This document shows, piece by piece, positions 1 through 9,875 of a stretch of 40,645 nt of DNA. A program made the position numbers and the translations under genes. The DNA is taken from positions 1 through 40,645 of the IMG/VR virus record IMGVR_UViG_3300017771_000029, one strand, 5' to 3'. How positions within the stretch are numbered: position 1 is the first letter of the stretch; each line of letters opens with the position of its first letter. The notes beneath the pieces were generated by a model. It was not told the DNA's origin. It did no database searches and was given only the letters and a program-made list of their open reading frames with translations. This DNA comes from a virus.

Positions 1-1
1 C

Positions 2-223
2 ATGAACGCCATGATGAAAATTGATGCAAAGCGTCAAGACATGGAGTTAGACCTAAACGCGATGTTTAGATTCATGGTTGAAAATTTCGTAGTAAAGACT
101 GAACCAAGTCTTTCTGCGATTGATATTTTACGACTCACGCCGTATATCGGCAATCAATTGAAAGAGATTCTCCCAAACCCGTTTTCGGCTTTAGAGGAGG
201 ATGAAGAAAAAAACGGAGACTAA
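2..223 (+). CDS. Tail assembly chaperone-like protein, short form (possibly 5'-partial)
   Basis: The protein has 73 residues from the ATG at 2. The frame is open at the window edge, so the true start may lie upstream. Residues after about 60 are acidic, and no domain is recognisable. The assignment rests on context. It lies two reading frames upstream of the tape measure gene and carries an A-AAA-AAC slippery heptamer (208-214) just before its stop. This is the arrangement of lambda G/GT-type tail chaperones, which bind the tape measure protein and guide tail tube assembly. Normal termination at 221-223 gives this short form; slippage gives an extended form ending at 429. Confidence 0.6.
   Translation: MNAMMKIDAKRQDMELDLNAMFRFMVENFVVKTEPSLSAIDILRLTPYIGNQLKEILPNPFSALEEDEEKNGD
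195..214 (+). other. Programmed -1 ribosomal frameshift site (A-AAA-AAC) with upstream Shine-Dalgarno-like stretch
   Basis: In the zero frame the codons are GAA AAA AAC GGA GAC TAA, so positions 208-214 read A-AAA-AAC, the classic X-XXY-YYZ heptamer. After a -1 slip the new frame is open from 214 to the stop at 427-429. An AGAGGAGG stretch (193-200) lies about 8 bases upstream, a placement known to stimulate -1 shifting in bacterial dnaX. Downstream, bases 234-241 can pair with 251-257 (one bulge), and 219-229 can pair with 266-272 around it. The pairing is by eye only. Confidence 0.7.
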
Positions 224-429
224 AGGGGGTATTGAAGGGAGGACAGGCTTCTCCTTCTGATATTTCCCTAGTTATCGTTTATACTTTAGCGAAAGCATTA
301 TCAATAAGCCCCCTAGAAATATACAAAATGCCGCATTCTATGGTTATGGATTTATTATCAGTTCATAGAGTAGTTTTAGAAATTGAAAAAGAAGAATTAG
401 ATAAAGCAGAAAGGCAAATCAAACGGTGA
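214..429 (+). CDS. Frameshift extension of the tail assembly chaperone (T part of a GT-like fusion)
   Basis: This frame is open from the slippery site to 429 and adds about 71 residues to the first gene's product, giving a fusion of roughly 142 residues. Independent starting would need the TTG at 232, which has a GGGGG run nearby but no clean Shine-Dalgarno. Fusion by -1 slippage explains the open frame upstream of the TTG better. The extension is helical-looking and ends in a charged segment rich in Glu and Lys. The next gene, the tape measure, begins 8 bases after its stop. In lambda the T domain recruits the tape measure; the same role is inferred here. Confidence 0.6.
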   Translation, partial: RRLKGVLKGGQASPSDISLVIVYTLAKALSISPLEIYKMPHSMVMDLLSVHRVVLEIEKEELDKAERQIKR

Positions 430-436
430 TGATATA

Positions 437-2014
437 ATGTTGAACAGGAAACAACTTGATGACCTGAAAAAAACATTTAATCAATTAAATGCTTCATTAT
501 CGGAAATGACGCGGCAACAAAAAATTGCCGCTACTGCTTCTAATATACAAAGAAGAGAAAATGAAAAACTAAATAAAGTTGAAAAGGAATTAGATGTTAG
601 TTTTGAAAGAAGAAGCAAAGCACTTGCTGAGTCAATTAAACTTTTAAATCGTCAAGGAAAAGCATTCGAATTAACGAACAAAGCATCGAGAAAAGCATTT
701 CTAGAAGCAAATAAAGGTGCTAACATCTTTGAATTCTTTGATTTAGCCTTATCTAGCACTAATGAGCAAGTAAAAATCTTTGGCTTAGAAGCATCAAACG
801 CTAGAAAAATTATGTATGGATTTTTACCGCCCGGAATGTTTAGAGCAGTAAATAAACTTTCAACTGCTTTTAGAACTCTAGGTGGCATAACTAGAAAAAT
901 GAAAGAAGGCAAAGAAGGTTCATTTTTAGGAAATATTGGAAAAATAGGAAAAGCCCTTCCATCGTTTAAAAATATTCAAGACCTGCAATATGGTGAAGTT
1001 ATTGATAAAACTCCATTAATGTTCCCTGAAATGGCTGGATTTGACATGGGCGGGCAGTTTAAATCAAAGAAAAGGACATTCAAAGGAATGATGAAACAAG
1101 GAATGGTTCAAAGAAAAGAAGCCATGCAAAACATGAGAGCAGGAGTCAGAGCCTTCTTCGCTAATCCAAAATGGAAACTTGCTGGCAAATCTTTCTCTCT
1201 ATTTGCTAAAGGTTTAGGAAAAGCACTATTTAAGTTTGTTGTGATGGGAACTATTTATATTACTCTTTTCTTTGGTTTATTGTGGATGTTTAAAGGGCCT
1301 ATTATGAAAGGTTTTGAATTTGCATCAAAGGTAGTTTCATCATTTTTACCTATGATTATTGAGGGCTTCTCTGATGTTTGGCAGGGCATAAGTGAAATCT
1401 ATGAAGGACTCATGCAGGGCGATTTCATTAAAATGTTTGGCGGAATGTGGGAAATTATTTGGGGCTTACTTCAAATTTCATTTGGTATCTTTACGGGGCT
1501 AATATCTACCGTTCTTGCTTTTTTAGTTGGTATTGCAGGAAAAGCCCTTACACAAGGACTTAGTTATGTTTTCAATATTCTTTCAGGAACAACTACCTTG
1601 AAAGAGAAAATTATTAGAATTTTAGTGATAGCAACCGTTGTATCTGCCTTTATCTTCGGCCTTCCTGTTATTCTTGGTGCAATTGTTGTTGGAGCAGTAG
1701 CGTCTCTTTTGGTTAAGTTAGGTATTAAAAAGTTATTAGATAAAATTCCTTTCTTTGCTAACGGCGGTGTTTCGGCGGGTGGTCTTGCAGTTGTGGGAGA
1801 AAGAGGCCCAGAACTAGTCTCATTACCAAGAGGTTCAAAAGTTCATTCAAATGCTAATTCAAGAAAAATGGCTGGTGGAACAGTAAATAATTTCAATATT
1901 ACTATCAATGCTAAAGATACTTCAAAAGCAGAAATGAGAAGAATGGCCGATGAAATCGGACGAATGATTAACTCAAAGATTAACAGAAGCACTTCTTCAA
2001 GCACATTTAGGTGA
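437..2014 (+). CDS. Tail tape measure protein
   Basis: The 525-residue protein would span the tail lumen and set tail length. The N-terminal 250 residues are basic and helical. The middle (about 265-430) holds several long hydrophobic helices, as in tape measure proteins that may insert in the host membrane. Near residues 443-470 is a Gly-rich motif of the form ANGGVSxGGLxxVGERGPELV followed by a proline, a signature common near the C-terminus of tape measure proteins. By the usual 1.5 angstrom per residue rule the tail would be about 79 nm. The start ATG follows a GGTGA whose TGA is the stop of the preceding frame. It lies directly after the chaperone-like genes, as expected. Confidence 0.85.
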   Translation: MLNRKQLDDLKKTFNQLNASLSEMTRQQKIAATASNIQRRENEKLNKVEKELDVSFERRSKALAESIKLLNRQGKAFELTNKASRKAFLEANKGANIFEFFDLALSSTNEQVKIFGLEASNARKIMYGFLPPGMFRAVNKLSTAFRTLGGITRKMKEGKEGSFLGNIGKIGKALPSFKNIQDLQYGEVIDKTPLMFPEMAGFDMGGQFKSKKRTFKGMMKQGMVQRKEAMQNMRAGVRAFFANPKWKLAGKSFSLFAKGLGKALFKFVVMGTIYITLFFGLLWMFKGPIMKGFEFASKVVSSFLPMIIEGFSDVWQGISEIYEGLMQGDFIKMFGGMWEIIWGLLQISFGIFTGLISTVLAFLVGIAGKALTQGLSYVFNILSGTTTLKEKIIRILVIATVVSAFIFGLPVILGAIVVGAVASLLVKLGIKKLLDKIPFFANGGVSAGGLAVVGERGPELVSLPRGSKVHSNANSRKMAGGTVNNFNITINAKDTSKAEMRRMADEIGRMINSKINRSTSSSTFR

Positions 2015-2019
2015 TTTAA

Positions 2020-2634
2020 ATGAGTTTTGTTTATCTTAAATTACAAGAACATAGCGGTAGTAGTTCATCTATTGACACTATACCATTGAAAGTAAATAGC
2101 GTGAGCGTATCAGTTGATAAAACAATTCCTGCGATTCCTATTCCTTTAAGCGGTTTAGCCACAGGAGAATCCACCACGGTTGCTTTAGATTTAGGAATGT
2201 CTAATAAAAGGATTTCATTAAGTGGTTTTATTGTTGATACAGAAATACGCAGAAGCCACACTAAATCAGGAGGAAGCGCGACCAATTTAACCTTTACAGC
2301 ACAGGAAATTGCTCAAATGATTGCTTCGGGCGTTGATTCAACAGGTCTGGCTTCTTATCAAGCAATTAATGAATTAGTTGTCTTAATGGATTCAAAGGTT
2401 GATGAAAACTATTCAGCAAGAGCAAGCACAGTTCAAATTCCTTTAACTTTTAAATCAAGAGGAAATTCTTTGGAAAAAGACAATACAAATGTAATAAGAG
2501 CAGGAACTTTTCCAACATCATCTACATCAAAGGGACTAAGTGGATTTATTCAAAGTTTTTCATACGAAATGAGTGGAGAAAGCATTGATGTTTCATTTAA
2601 TTTAGAATTCGTCGTAGCCAATGTTCTTCCTTGA
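2020..2634 (+). CDS. Putative tail structural protein (distal tail or baseplate)
   Basis: The 204-residue, Ser/Thr-rich protein is predicted to be mostly beta-strand. It lies between the tape measure and the hub/fibre genes, the position of distal-tail or baseplate-ring proteins in siphoviruses. The segments around residues 62-72 (RISLSGFIVD) and 180-200 (FSYEMSGESIDVSFNLEFV) look like strand pairs of a tube or ring protein. I do not recognise a named family. The start ATG at 2020 follows GGTGA (2010-2014), which also carries the previous stop. Role assigned by position only. Confidence 0.45.
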   Translation: MSFVYLKLQEHSGSSSSIDTIPLKVNSVSVSVDKTIPAIPIPLSGLATGESTTVALDLGMSNKRISLSGFIVDTEIRRSHTKSGGSATNLTFTAQEIAQMIASGVDSTGLASYQAINELVVLMDSKVDENYSARASTVQIPLTFKSRGNSLEKDNTNVIRAGTFPTSSTSKGLSGFIQSFSYEMSGESIDVSFNLEFVVANVLP

Positions 2635-2643
2635 GGTTTTATT

Positions 2644-3837
2644 ATGTCATATGCTATTTTCACAGGAAAACAACGCTCGCTTGTTTTTCCGATTATGTGT
2701 AATGGCTTTTTGACTTTGGATTATACCGATAACATCGCCTCATCAGGAACAGGTATTCCCTATGGTCTTTGGGACTTGGATGATAATTTTACCTTTGAAT
2801 GTGTTTTGACTCCCTACGACATCAACGGATTTGGAACTCATAGCACAAGTGGAGATTCTTTTCTTTTGACAGGATTATCAGATTATACAGGAAGCATAAG
2901 TAAAGTCAGTCATAGTGATGGAATTGGCTTTGTTCCTGATACTAAAAAAATTATGCCTGCTTTAGAAAATTCTATTTATACTGCTGGAACACAGAACAAT
3001 CATCAAAGTGAATTATATTTACCCAGAGCCAGCAGAATTACACATGAAATGAGACTCTTCCACAGCACTAACTTTCAAATCAGTTTAATTAATGACACTC
3101 TACATAATGAAAACAATCCAGCAAGGTATAAAATTAAAGTAGGGATTAAATTAGGAACTGCTTCAATGGAATACTTTACGAGCGATGCGGTAATTTTACC
3201 TAATGAGGGCTGTCAATACAATTATTTGGTTGCTGGTTCTACTGTTGAAGGTTTTAAAACAGACGGAAAACTGGCATACAGAAAAAATTCTGTTGCTGGT
3301 AGTGGTTCTTCAGGGGCAACCGTCAATTACAGCACAGGAAATTCTACTCTTTTTAATAATGCAGAGTTATTTGTTAGACAAAATACTGAATTTGTTTCAA
3401 TAGGAACAATTGCTTCTTTTACAAGTAGTGTTATTACTTTAAATGCTGATTCTCCTGTTGCTATCAACAATGGTGATGTTTTGTATATTAAACATATTCA
3501 AGAACCAAGTTATATCAATAACACTTATCATATTGCTTGTTCATGGGATAACCAAAATAAAGAAGTATTAGTATTTTTTAATGGAAGGGTAGTTAAAACT
3601 GGGACTCATACTCAAACAGATTCATTTACAATGGCCGCAGAAGATTTTTATATCGGTGCTAATGGTAGTGGTTCAACAGGAGCAGGTTCAGCAACTACTA
3701 ATAAACAATTCATGGGAGAATTGCATGAGTTAAGTATTATGAATATTAGAAAAACTGAATTTAGCGCAGTTGATAATCTAATGCCTAATTTAAATAATAC
3801 TGTTTTATATTTACGATTTGAGGAGGTGGATGAATGA
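2644..3837 (+). CDS. Tail protein with LamG / concanavalin A-like lectin domain
   Basis: The protein has 397 residues. The C-terminal half (about 295-395) resembles a LamG/ConA-like lectin jelly roll: a 'YHIACSWDNQNKEVLVFFNG' strand pair, then 'DFYIGANG', then 'GELHELSIMN', and finally a strand ending in LYLRFEE. Such domains bind sugars, so a role in host surface recognition is plausible. Residues about 250-290 contain a small beta module (xSIGTIASFTSSVITLNxD...NNGDVLYI) that recurs in the next protein. The gene ends with an ATGA overlap into that protein, with GAGGAGG upstream of the next start, so the two are translationally coupled and probably assemble together. Confidence 0.65.
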   Translation: MSYAIFTGKQRSLVFPIMCNGFLTLDYTDNIASSGTGIPYGLWDLDDNFTFECVLTPYDINGFGTHSTSGDSFLLTGLSDYTGSISKVSHSDGIGFVPDTKKIMPALENSIYTAGTQNNHQSELYLPRASRITHEMRLFHSTNFQISLINDTLHNENNPARYKIKVGIKLGTASMEYFTSDAVILPNEGCQYNYLVAGSTVEGFKTDGKLAYRKNSVAGSGSSGATVNYSTGNSTLFNNAELFVRQNTEFVSIGTIASFTSSVITLNADSPVAINNGDVLYIKHIQEPSYINNTYHIACSWDNQNKEVLVFFNGRVVKTGTHTQTDSFTMAAEDFYIGANGSGSTGAGSATTNKQFMGELHELSIMNIRKTEFSAVDNLMPNLNNTVLYLRFEEVDE

Positions 3838-6800
3838 GTATTGCTATTGATGGTGATGATTTTAATGCGCCTACAAATCCTTATCTAATTGATTCTTTAG
3901 GTGGTGCTTCTACTGGACACCGTGTTTATGCTGCTATTGCTACACATGGAGAAGTTTCAGTTTCTATTTCTGGCTGGGTTTCGGGCAGTTCTATAACAGA
4001 AAATCAAAATTTAAATACAACAAAAGGATTTAGAATCAAGTGTTATGATTCCCTCACTACGACAGGAATTAGATTTAATCCAAGCACCTCTGACCTAAAT
4101 GCTAATGATTACTTTGTTCTTTTATATTCTGATAAACCATTACAACACCATTTAGCAAAAATTACAGAAGTGCTTACAGAAGATGAATATGGAGATGCCT
4201 TTGAATTTGAGCCAAGATTAGGAAATGAAATTCCAAAAGACACTAAGTTTGTAATTTTTACAATGACAAAGAATACAGATGTTGTGGCTGTTTCAATGGG
4301 TATGAAACAAGACGATGATTTGGGGAGTTCTTCTAATAACTTTGAAGGTGAATTAGTTAGAAGATTACCCGTTTCTAGGCCACTATTTTACTTTTATAAC
4401 AGTTTATTAGATAAACCAAATCAACTAGACCATAATACAAAATATATGGTTCTTAGAGAGGTCAATGATGCTTCTTCTACTAATGGTGCTACATTAACTA
4501 AGGCTGATGATAGCCTACCTTTTACTACTGTTCAGGACTTTGGTAAAATAATTATTGATTACAGTAAGTTCAGTTATAGCATTACAATGACTGATAAGTT
4601 AAGAGATTTGGACGATGATGCTACAAATTCTGTATCAAATGAAGGAACTCCATCTTTTAATTCTACTCTCGCAGTAGATTCCGAAGATTATAGTGGTAAA
4701 TATATCAATGCTACAAGAGAAGCAGAAGATACTATTGACTCTACTCATTTAAATATGAGATATACTGGGCCAAAAAGATATTTACATTATGATTTTTCAC
4801 CAACAAAATCTAATCGTCTTAATAATGTTTACGACCACACAAACACAGAATCTATTGACGGAAAAGGTGGTTTTGCAGAAACATCTATTATTGATAATGG
4901 TAGAATTATGCCAAGAAAAATTAAAGAATTTGATGCATATCGTGTAAGACATCTTATTCATCGTGGAGGGTTTAATGATTTCTTTTCATTAAAAGCAACA
5001 CTTAATTCTATTTCAGGTTCTACTTTAATTTTTAATACCGAATACGCGATAGAGGACTTTTTAAATGATGGAGATGAAATTAAAGTAGATAACAAAATAT
5101 TCATCTATAATGGGGTGGGAACCTTGTCGGGAAATACGCAGACAGTCGGTGTGAAGAATGACGGCGTGAACCCGTATGTGAGAACCGAGAATGAAGGCAT
5201 TTTCACCGCACAGGCGACGACCCTAACAAGCGGAGTTGCGCTCCAAAGACGAGCATATAACGCAAAAGATAAGACACTTATGCTTGATATGTCATTACTT
5301 AATGACAGGTTCAGTAAGATATATGTCGCTTTTACATCATTAAACCATAATGAAAGGTTTGCTACAATTACCGCTTGTGATGCCACAAAGGGTCTGCTCA
5401 CCTTGTCATTTGATGATGATTCATATACTTACAATGCATTAAGTTTTGCTAAGGGGCAATATCAAATTTTTATAGAAAGATTTAACGGTGAAGTTGAAAA
5501 TATTGAAAACAAAAAAGAAAATGGGCAAACTATTATGGAGATACAAGGTAGAGATAAGTTTAATAAATTACTTTCTCCCGTTGTAAATTTAAATACTTTG
5601 TTTAGCGAAGATATTATTTATTCTACAAACAGTCCTTATAATAAATTAGTTCGTATTATTTCTAACAATCTAAGTATTTCTTTAGGAGCAGAAACCTTAG
5701 CAACGGGTATTGCTGCTTCTTCCTTTGAAGTGATTCCACAGCAAGGAGATAAAATTTTCACAGCCTTTGGATATATTGGAGAAATCACTTCTACTTCAGG
5801 CACAGGTTCTAGTCATTTAACTCTTAATTTTACAAAAGCATTAACAAGAGCCGTTTCGGAAGTAATCTATGTTGATACTGAAAAGAATTATGTTCTTTCA
5901 AAAGCCCTCGGTGCTTCTCACCTTGCTACCGACAAACCGACTTCATTAACGGGTGCAGCAAATAAAGGTTTAATTTTTACTTCAGGAAACAAAATTACTA
6001 TTTCAACTGGTGCTGAAGATGAAACGCTTGTTTCAACGAGCGCAAATACGAATGAAGGAGCAGTAGGTTATGCAATCAATAAGCCCTCTTCTGTTTCTAA
6101 GGATTCTGCCTTTCAATGTCTTTTGAAAGACGAACATGGTAGTGCGGGTTCTTCTACATTTGATACTGTAAATACTTTAATTGATTTTGAAGTGGTCTCA
6201 ACCGCTACAAACGACAATATCACAGAAATTGAATTAGCCCCTTATGTGCCCATAACTTTGGGAAGATATGCAGAATATCATTTTAATAAAGATGAATATG
6301 TCTTTACAGAAATAGCGACCGTTTCTGGTATTCATTCTGTAAATCCCGATGTATTTTTCACAACCGAAACCGCAACTGCTTCTACATTAAAGAAGGATAA
6401 TCCGCTTTTTGCTGGAGATTCTAAAACATTCGTTGGCAAAGTATCAAATGTTGTTATATCTAATACTACTGATTTAAGTTCAGTTCAATATACGGTTTAT
6501 TTGGATAGAACAAATTTTAATTTTACAATAGGAGATAAAGTATTTACTGCCAATATTCCAACGCATAATATTGCTACTGTCAATTCTGCTCATCTTTGGG
6601 GAGGAAAAATAATTTCTACTATTCATCCTCTATCCGACGCTACTTTTGGAACGCTACCATTGGATATTGAAGATACTAACGGCTCAACAAGTTATACTAG
6701 GAAATATGGTAGTTCATTATATAAGCCTACATTTAGTGCTTTTGGTAATTTTGATTTAAACCTAGAAAGATTGTTTCTTTCTTTTACTTCTTTCTATGGC

Positions 6801-9800
6801 CCAAATAAACCGATATATTCAAACAGTTCTTCTCTTTCTCAATTAATGGGAGCATATCACCTTAAACCAAATACGGGTTCAAATAACTATGTTTCTTGGG
6901 ACACCGCTGCAATTACTACATATAGAACACTTTTTCCAGAAAATAGAGGTCAAACTAGCACCTTTGGTTCAAACTCTACTGATTTTAGAATACATGATAC
7001 ACATGAAAGAAGCGCACACATTAGTGCTTATAGTGCTTATACAAATAGAAAATACTTTATACAAGACCAGTCTGCGCTAAGACTGTTTCTATATGTCAAT
7101 TCTGATTTATTACCGTATTCTTCTAAAAGAAAAGATAGCATATTTGATGGCAATAAAACACTAAATAACTATAATCTATTTTTAACTGATGGAAAAGAAA
7201 TTGGTGATGTTTCTGTTGGTGCAGGAAAAATTAAAAAATTAAAGGATTCTAATTTCCAAACAATGAATTTTACATCGGAAGCCACTTTATCTGGTCTTAA
7301 AAGATTTGGTATAATGAGGCTTACTGAAGTTTGTTATGACATGTTTTTTAATTTAGTAAATCCAGAAAAGCCAATAAAAAGATTCGTGGAACAAAGTCTA
7401 TCTACAAATACTCAACACCATCATGCTGTTTCATTAGGTGATATTACTAGCATTTCAGGAACAACAATTGAATTTGATTCTGCACCAAGCCCTGCTTTGA
7501 GTAATGGAGATAGAATACATGATGAATTTGGTAATTTTATAGGAAGCATTAATGGCTCAATTAACTCTACTCAATATTCATTACAGGCCAAGGGAGTTTT
7601 AACTAATTCGGGTTCTGCGGCAACTAAAGCATATCTTGTTACTCTACTAAATGCTGAAATGAAAGGCAGAAATAGAATTGATTCTTTTGATGATATTAGC
7701 GAAGATGAAGTTCATCCATTAAAAGTTGCTATTACACCAAAAGGAACCGCATATAAAGCAGGACTTCCAGCAAATGCAGAGATTGTTTTACCTGCAATTG
7801 TTAAAGGAACTTTTCTTACAAATGCTTCAGGTGGTCAGCAGCAAATGATTGCTGATTTTGTCAATTCTAGTAAGGCAGGAACATACAAAAACATGAGAGG
7901 AGTTGTTTTAAATAGATTTAGTATTGAAGATGGTGGAAAATATAAAGTTCATGTTGGTGCTACTACATATCCTTCGGATGGTCAAAATACTTTTACTAGT
8001 ATGGTTACCGCTGGTTCATTAAGCCATGCAGGTTTAGTTATAACAAATACCCGACATTTTAAACAATTTGATGATACTGCTGCTTTTAATGGTTCTACAT
8101 CAAATTATGAAAGCACCGCAGTTGATGGTGCATATATGGTATTTAAGCCCATTCTTAGATTAGATTCGGCTGGAAACAACATGAGTGCAAATACTACTAT
8201 TACTTCTTCTAATGGAAATGTGCATCATGCCACCATTGATACTACGCAAAATAATGATGAAAATTCATTTTTAAGATTTGTAGATTTAACAGGCTGTTAT
8301 TTAGTTCCAGAAGCAGGTGTTAAGGACCAAACCACTATTACTAAATCTGAAACATATAGAACAATGAACGACATGGAAGTATCTGAATTAATTTATATTA
8401 TTTCGCACGAACCAGATGATAATACTTCTAATATTGATAAACATCACTTAATTACAGATGTAGCATTAACAAATGACACGAATTATAGAATTTTACAGCC
8501 TAATGAAACATTTTCTTATTCCTTTTTCCCAGATACAATTAAATTAAATACTATGAGTCATAAATTTACTAAAACAGCAAATTCAAATGAAGTTTACGAA
8601 ATTGACGAAAGTTATATTTTAAAAGAGACACAAGATAACAGTATTGACTCCACTACAAATGATGAGGGTATCTTGTCCATGTTTGTTGCTATTGATTTAG
8701 ACAGACAAAGCACAGATACAGGCGTTGTAATTAAAGATAAAGATAAATTTTTTGAAAGTATTCTACAAGAAGGTTCTCATAATTTATACTTTAGCGATGG
8801 CAAAAATGGTCAAAAAATAGGTGTAGAAGTCAATGGAGAGAAAGAATTAATTCTTTCAGAACAAACAGATTTAAAAGGAGTGGTGTCTGTTTCGGAAACT
8901 TTTGCTGTCTCTTCGAGAGAAACACTAAAAATAGACCCAACAAGAGCCTGTATTGGTTCAACAGTTAGTCTTGGCCTTGAAGGAGAAGATTTGATTAACG
9001 AATTACTTGAGCAGGAAGAAATTGAATTTACAACAACTTCAACTAATACTCCAATGTATTTAGCACCAAATTATCAAGGGGTAGATTTGTATTCTGCAAT
9101 AAGATATGTTCTTGATAGAAAAGGAATGAAACTCGTTGAAGAGAACGATGTATTCAAAATTTTCCCAGAGGATGTGGATTCATTAAGAACAAATATTTTA
9201 ATTAATGATAGTGATGATTTTTTAATTATGGAGTTTTCAAAAATTACAACTCTCTTTGACTTCTTTAATGAAATTATTGTTTATGGAGACACCCATAAAG
9301 CAGTTCGCAAAGACTTACGCTCAATTAACAAAAGAGGAAGAAAAACATTAGAAGTAGTAGACAATACCTTACTTACTCAAGAAGAGGTAGATAAAAGAGC
9401 CACTAAACTTTTAAGAATACATTCTCGTCTTAATCAGAAGTTATCTTTTACTATGCAAAATAAAGGAATAAATCAACTACGGGTTGGTGATATTGTAAAT
9501 GTATCTATCCCTAGAGAGAATATTCAAATGAATGAATACATTGTATTAGAAATGGAACATCAACTTACAGGCTTCATAAAATTAGAACTTGGCCGTTATA
9601 GCAAAGACCTTTCCGATATTTTCTCAGAACTACTAATATCAAGTAAAGAAACAAAAGCAGCCCTAAGAAGTGCTAATTTACAAACCAATGTAGTTTCCTT
9701 CAATTTCTTGGACACTTTGAACACCAAAGAACTTAAATTACTAGTCCGTAAGAGAAGTGCGGGTGGGGCAGGTAGGACTCTTGGCTTTGGGACGGCGTTA

Positions 9801-9875
9801 GGCTTTTCTACACCTTTAGGATTTACAGGCGGGGCAATCACGATTACTGATTTAGTGGAGGAAGATTTAGCATGA
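3834..9875 (+). CDS. Giant tail hub / central fibre protein
   Basis: The 2013-residue beta-rich protein is the largest in the window. Residues about 1740-1940 contain an alternating alpha/beta region (YSAIRYVLDRKGMKL..., LFDFFNEIIVYGD, LRVGDIVNVSIP, EYIVLEMEHQL) of the kind seen in siphovirus tail-tip/baseplate hub proteins. The preceding 1700 residues are Ser/Thr/Asn-rich, with several copies of a small module centred on ISGTxIxFxxxxxxLxxGDxI (near 4987-5100 and 7432-7545, weaker near 5750-5870), probably stalk or fibre domains. The C-terminus is Gly-rich, with three LGF units and an acidic end. It overlaps the previous gene by ATGA. Function inferred: tail tip structure and host contact. 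An internal G+C-rich patch at 5101-5265 is unlike its flanks. Confidence 0.65.
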   Translation: MSIAIDGDDFNAPTNPYLIDSLGGASTGHRVYAAIATHGEVSVSISGWVSGSSITENQNLNTTKGFRIKCYDSLTTTGIRFNPSTSDLNANDYFVLLYSDKPLQHHLAKITEVLTEDEYGDAFEFEPRLGNEIPKDTKFVIFTMTKNTDVVAVSMGMKQDDDLGSSSNNFEGELVRRLPVSRPLFYFYNSLLDKPNQLDHNTKYMVLREVNDASSTNGATLTKADDSLPFTTVQDFGKIIIDYSKFSYSITMTDKLRDLDDDATNSVSNEGTPSFNSTLAVDSEDYSGKYINATREAEDTIDSTHLNMRYTGPKRYLHYDFSPTKSNRLNNVYDHTNTESIDGKGGFAETSIIDNGRIMPRKIKEFDAYRVRHLIHRGGFNDFFSLKATLNSISGSTLIFNTEYAIEDFLNDGDEIKVDNKIFIYNGVGTLSGNTQTVGVKNDGVNPYVRTENEGIFTAQATTLTSGVALQRRAYNAKDKTLMLDMSLLNDRFSKIYVAFTSLNHNERFATITACDATKGLLTLSFDDDSYTYNALSFAKGQYQIFIERFNGEVENIENKKENGQTIMEIQGRDKFNKLLSPVVNLNTLFSEDIIYSTNSPYNKLVRIISNNLSISLGAETLATGIAASSFEVIPQQGDKIFTAFGYIGEITSTSGTGSSHLTLNFTKALTRAVSEVIYVDTEKNYVLSKALGASHLATDKPTSLTGAANKGLIFTSGNKITISTGAEDETLVSTSANTNEGAVGYAINKPSSVSKDSAFQCLLKDEHGSAGSSTFDTVNTLIDFEVVSTATNDNITEIELAPYVPITLGRYAEYHFNKDEYVFTEIATVSGIHSVNPDVFFTTETATASTLKKDNPLFAGDSKTFVGKVSNVVISNTTDLSSVQYTVYLDRTNFNFTIGDKVFTANIPTHNIATVNSAHLWGGKIISTIHPLSDATFGTLPLDIEDTNGSTSYTRKYGSSLYKPTFSAFGNFDLNLERLFLSFTSFYGPNKPIYSNSSSLSQLMGAYHLKPNTGSNNYVSWDTAAITTYRTLFPENRGQTSTFGSNSTDFRIHDTHERSAHISAYSAYTNRKYFIQDQSALRLFLYVNSDLLPYSSKRKDSIFDGNKTLNNYNLFLTDGKEIGDVSVGAGKIKKLKDSNFQTMNFTSEATLSGLKRFGIMRLTEVCYDMFFNLVNPEKPIKRFVEQSLSTNTQHHHAVSLGDITSISGTTIEFDSAPSPALSNGDRIHDEFGNFIGSINGSINSTQYSLQAKGVLTNSGSAATKAYLVTLLNAEMKGRNRIDSFDDISEDEVHPLKVAITPKGTAYKAGLPANAEIVLPAIVKGTFLTNASGGQQQMIADFVNSSKAGTYKNMRGVVLNRFSIEDGGKYKVHVGATTYPSDGQNTFTSMVTAGSLSHAGLVITNTRHFKQFDDTAAFNGSTSNYESTAVDGAYMVFKPILRLDSAGNNMSANTTITSSNGNVHHATIDTTQNNDENSFLRFVDLTGCYLVPEAGVKDQTTITKSETYRTMNDMEVSELIYIISHEPDDNTSNIDKHHLITDVALTNDTNYRILQPNETFSYSFFPDTIKLNTMSHKFTKTANSNEVYEIDESYILKETQDNSIDSTTNDEGILSMFVAIDLDRQSTDTGVVIKDKDKFFESILQEGSHNLYFSDGKNGQKIGVEVNGEKELILSEQTDLKGVVSVSETFAVSSRETLKIDPTRACIGSTVSLGLEGEDLINELLEQEEIEFTTTSTNTPMYLAPNYQGVDLYSAIRYVLDRKGMKLVEENDVFKIFPEDVDSLRTNILINDSDDFLIMEFSKITTLFDFFNEIIVYGDTHKAVRKDLRSINKRGRKTLEVVDNTLLTQEEVDKRATKLLRIHSRLNQKLSFTMQNKGINQLRVGDIVNVSIPRENIQMNEYIVLEMEHQLTGFIKLELGRYSKDLSDIFSELLISSKETKAALRSANLQTNVVSFNFLDTLNTKELKLLVRKRSAGGAGRTLGFGTALGFSTPLGFTGGAITITDLVEEDLA

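Noticed and set aside
232-429. Second tail-chaperone frame as an independent gene starting at TTG 232
   Set aside because: The frame is open back to the slippery heptamer and the TTG has a poor ribosome site, so the fusion by frameshift is the better reading.
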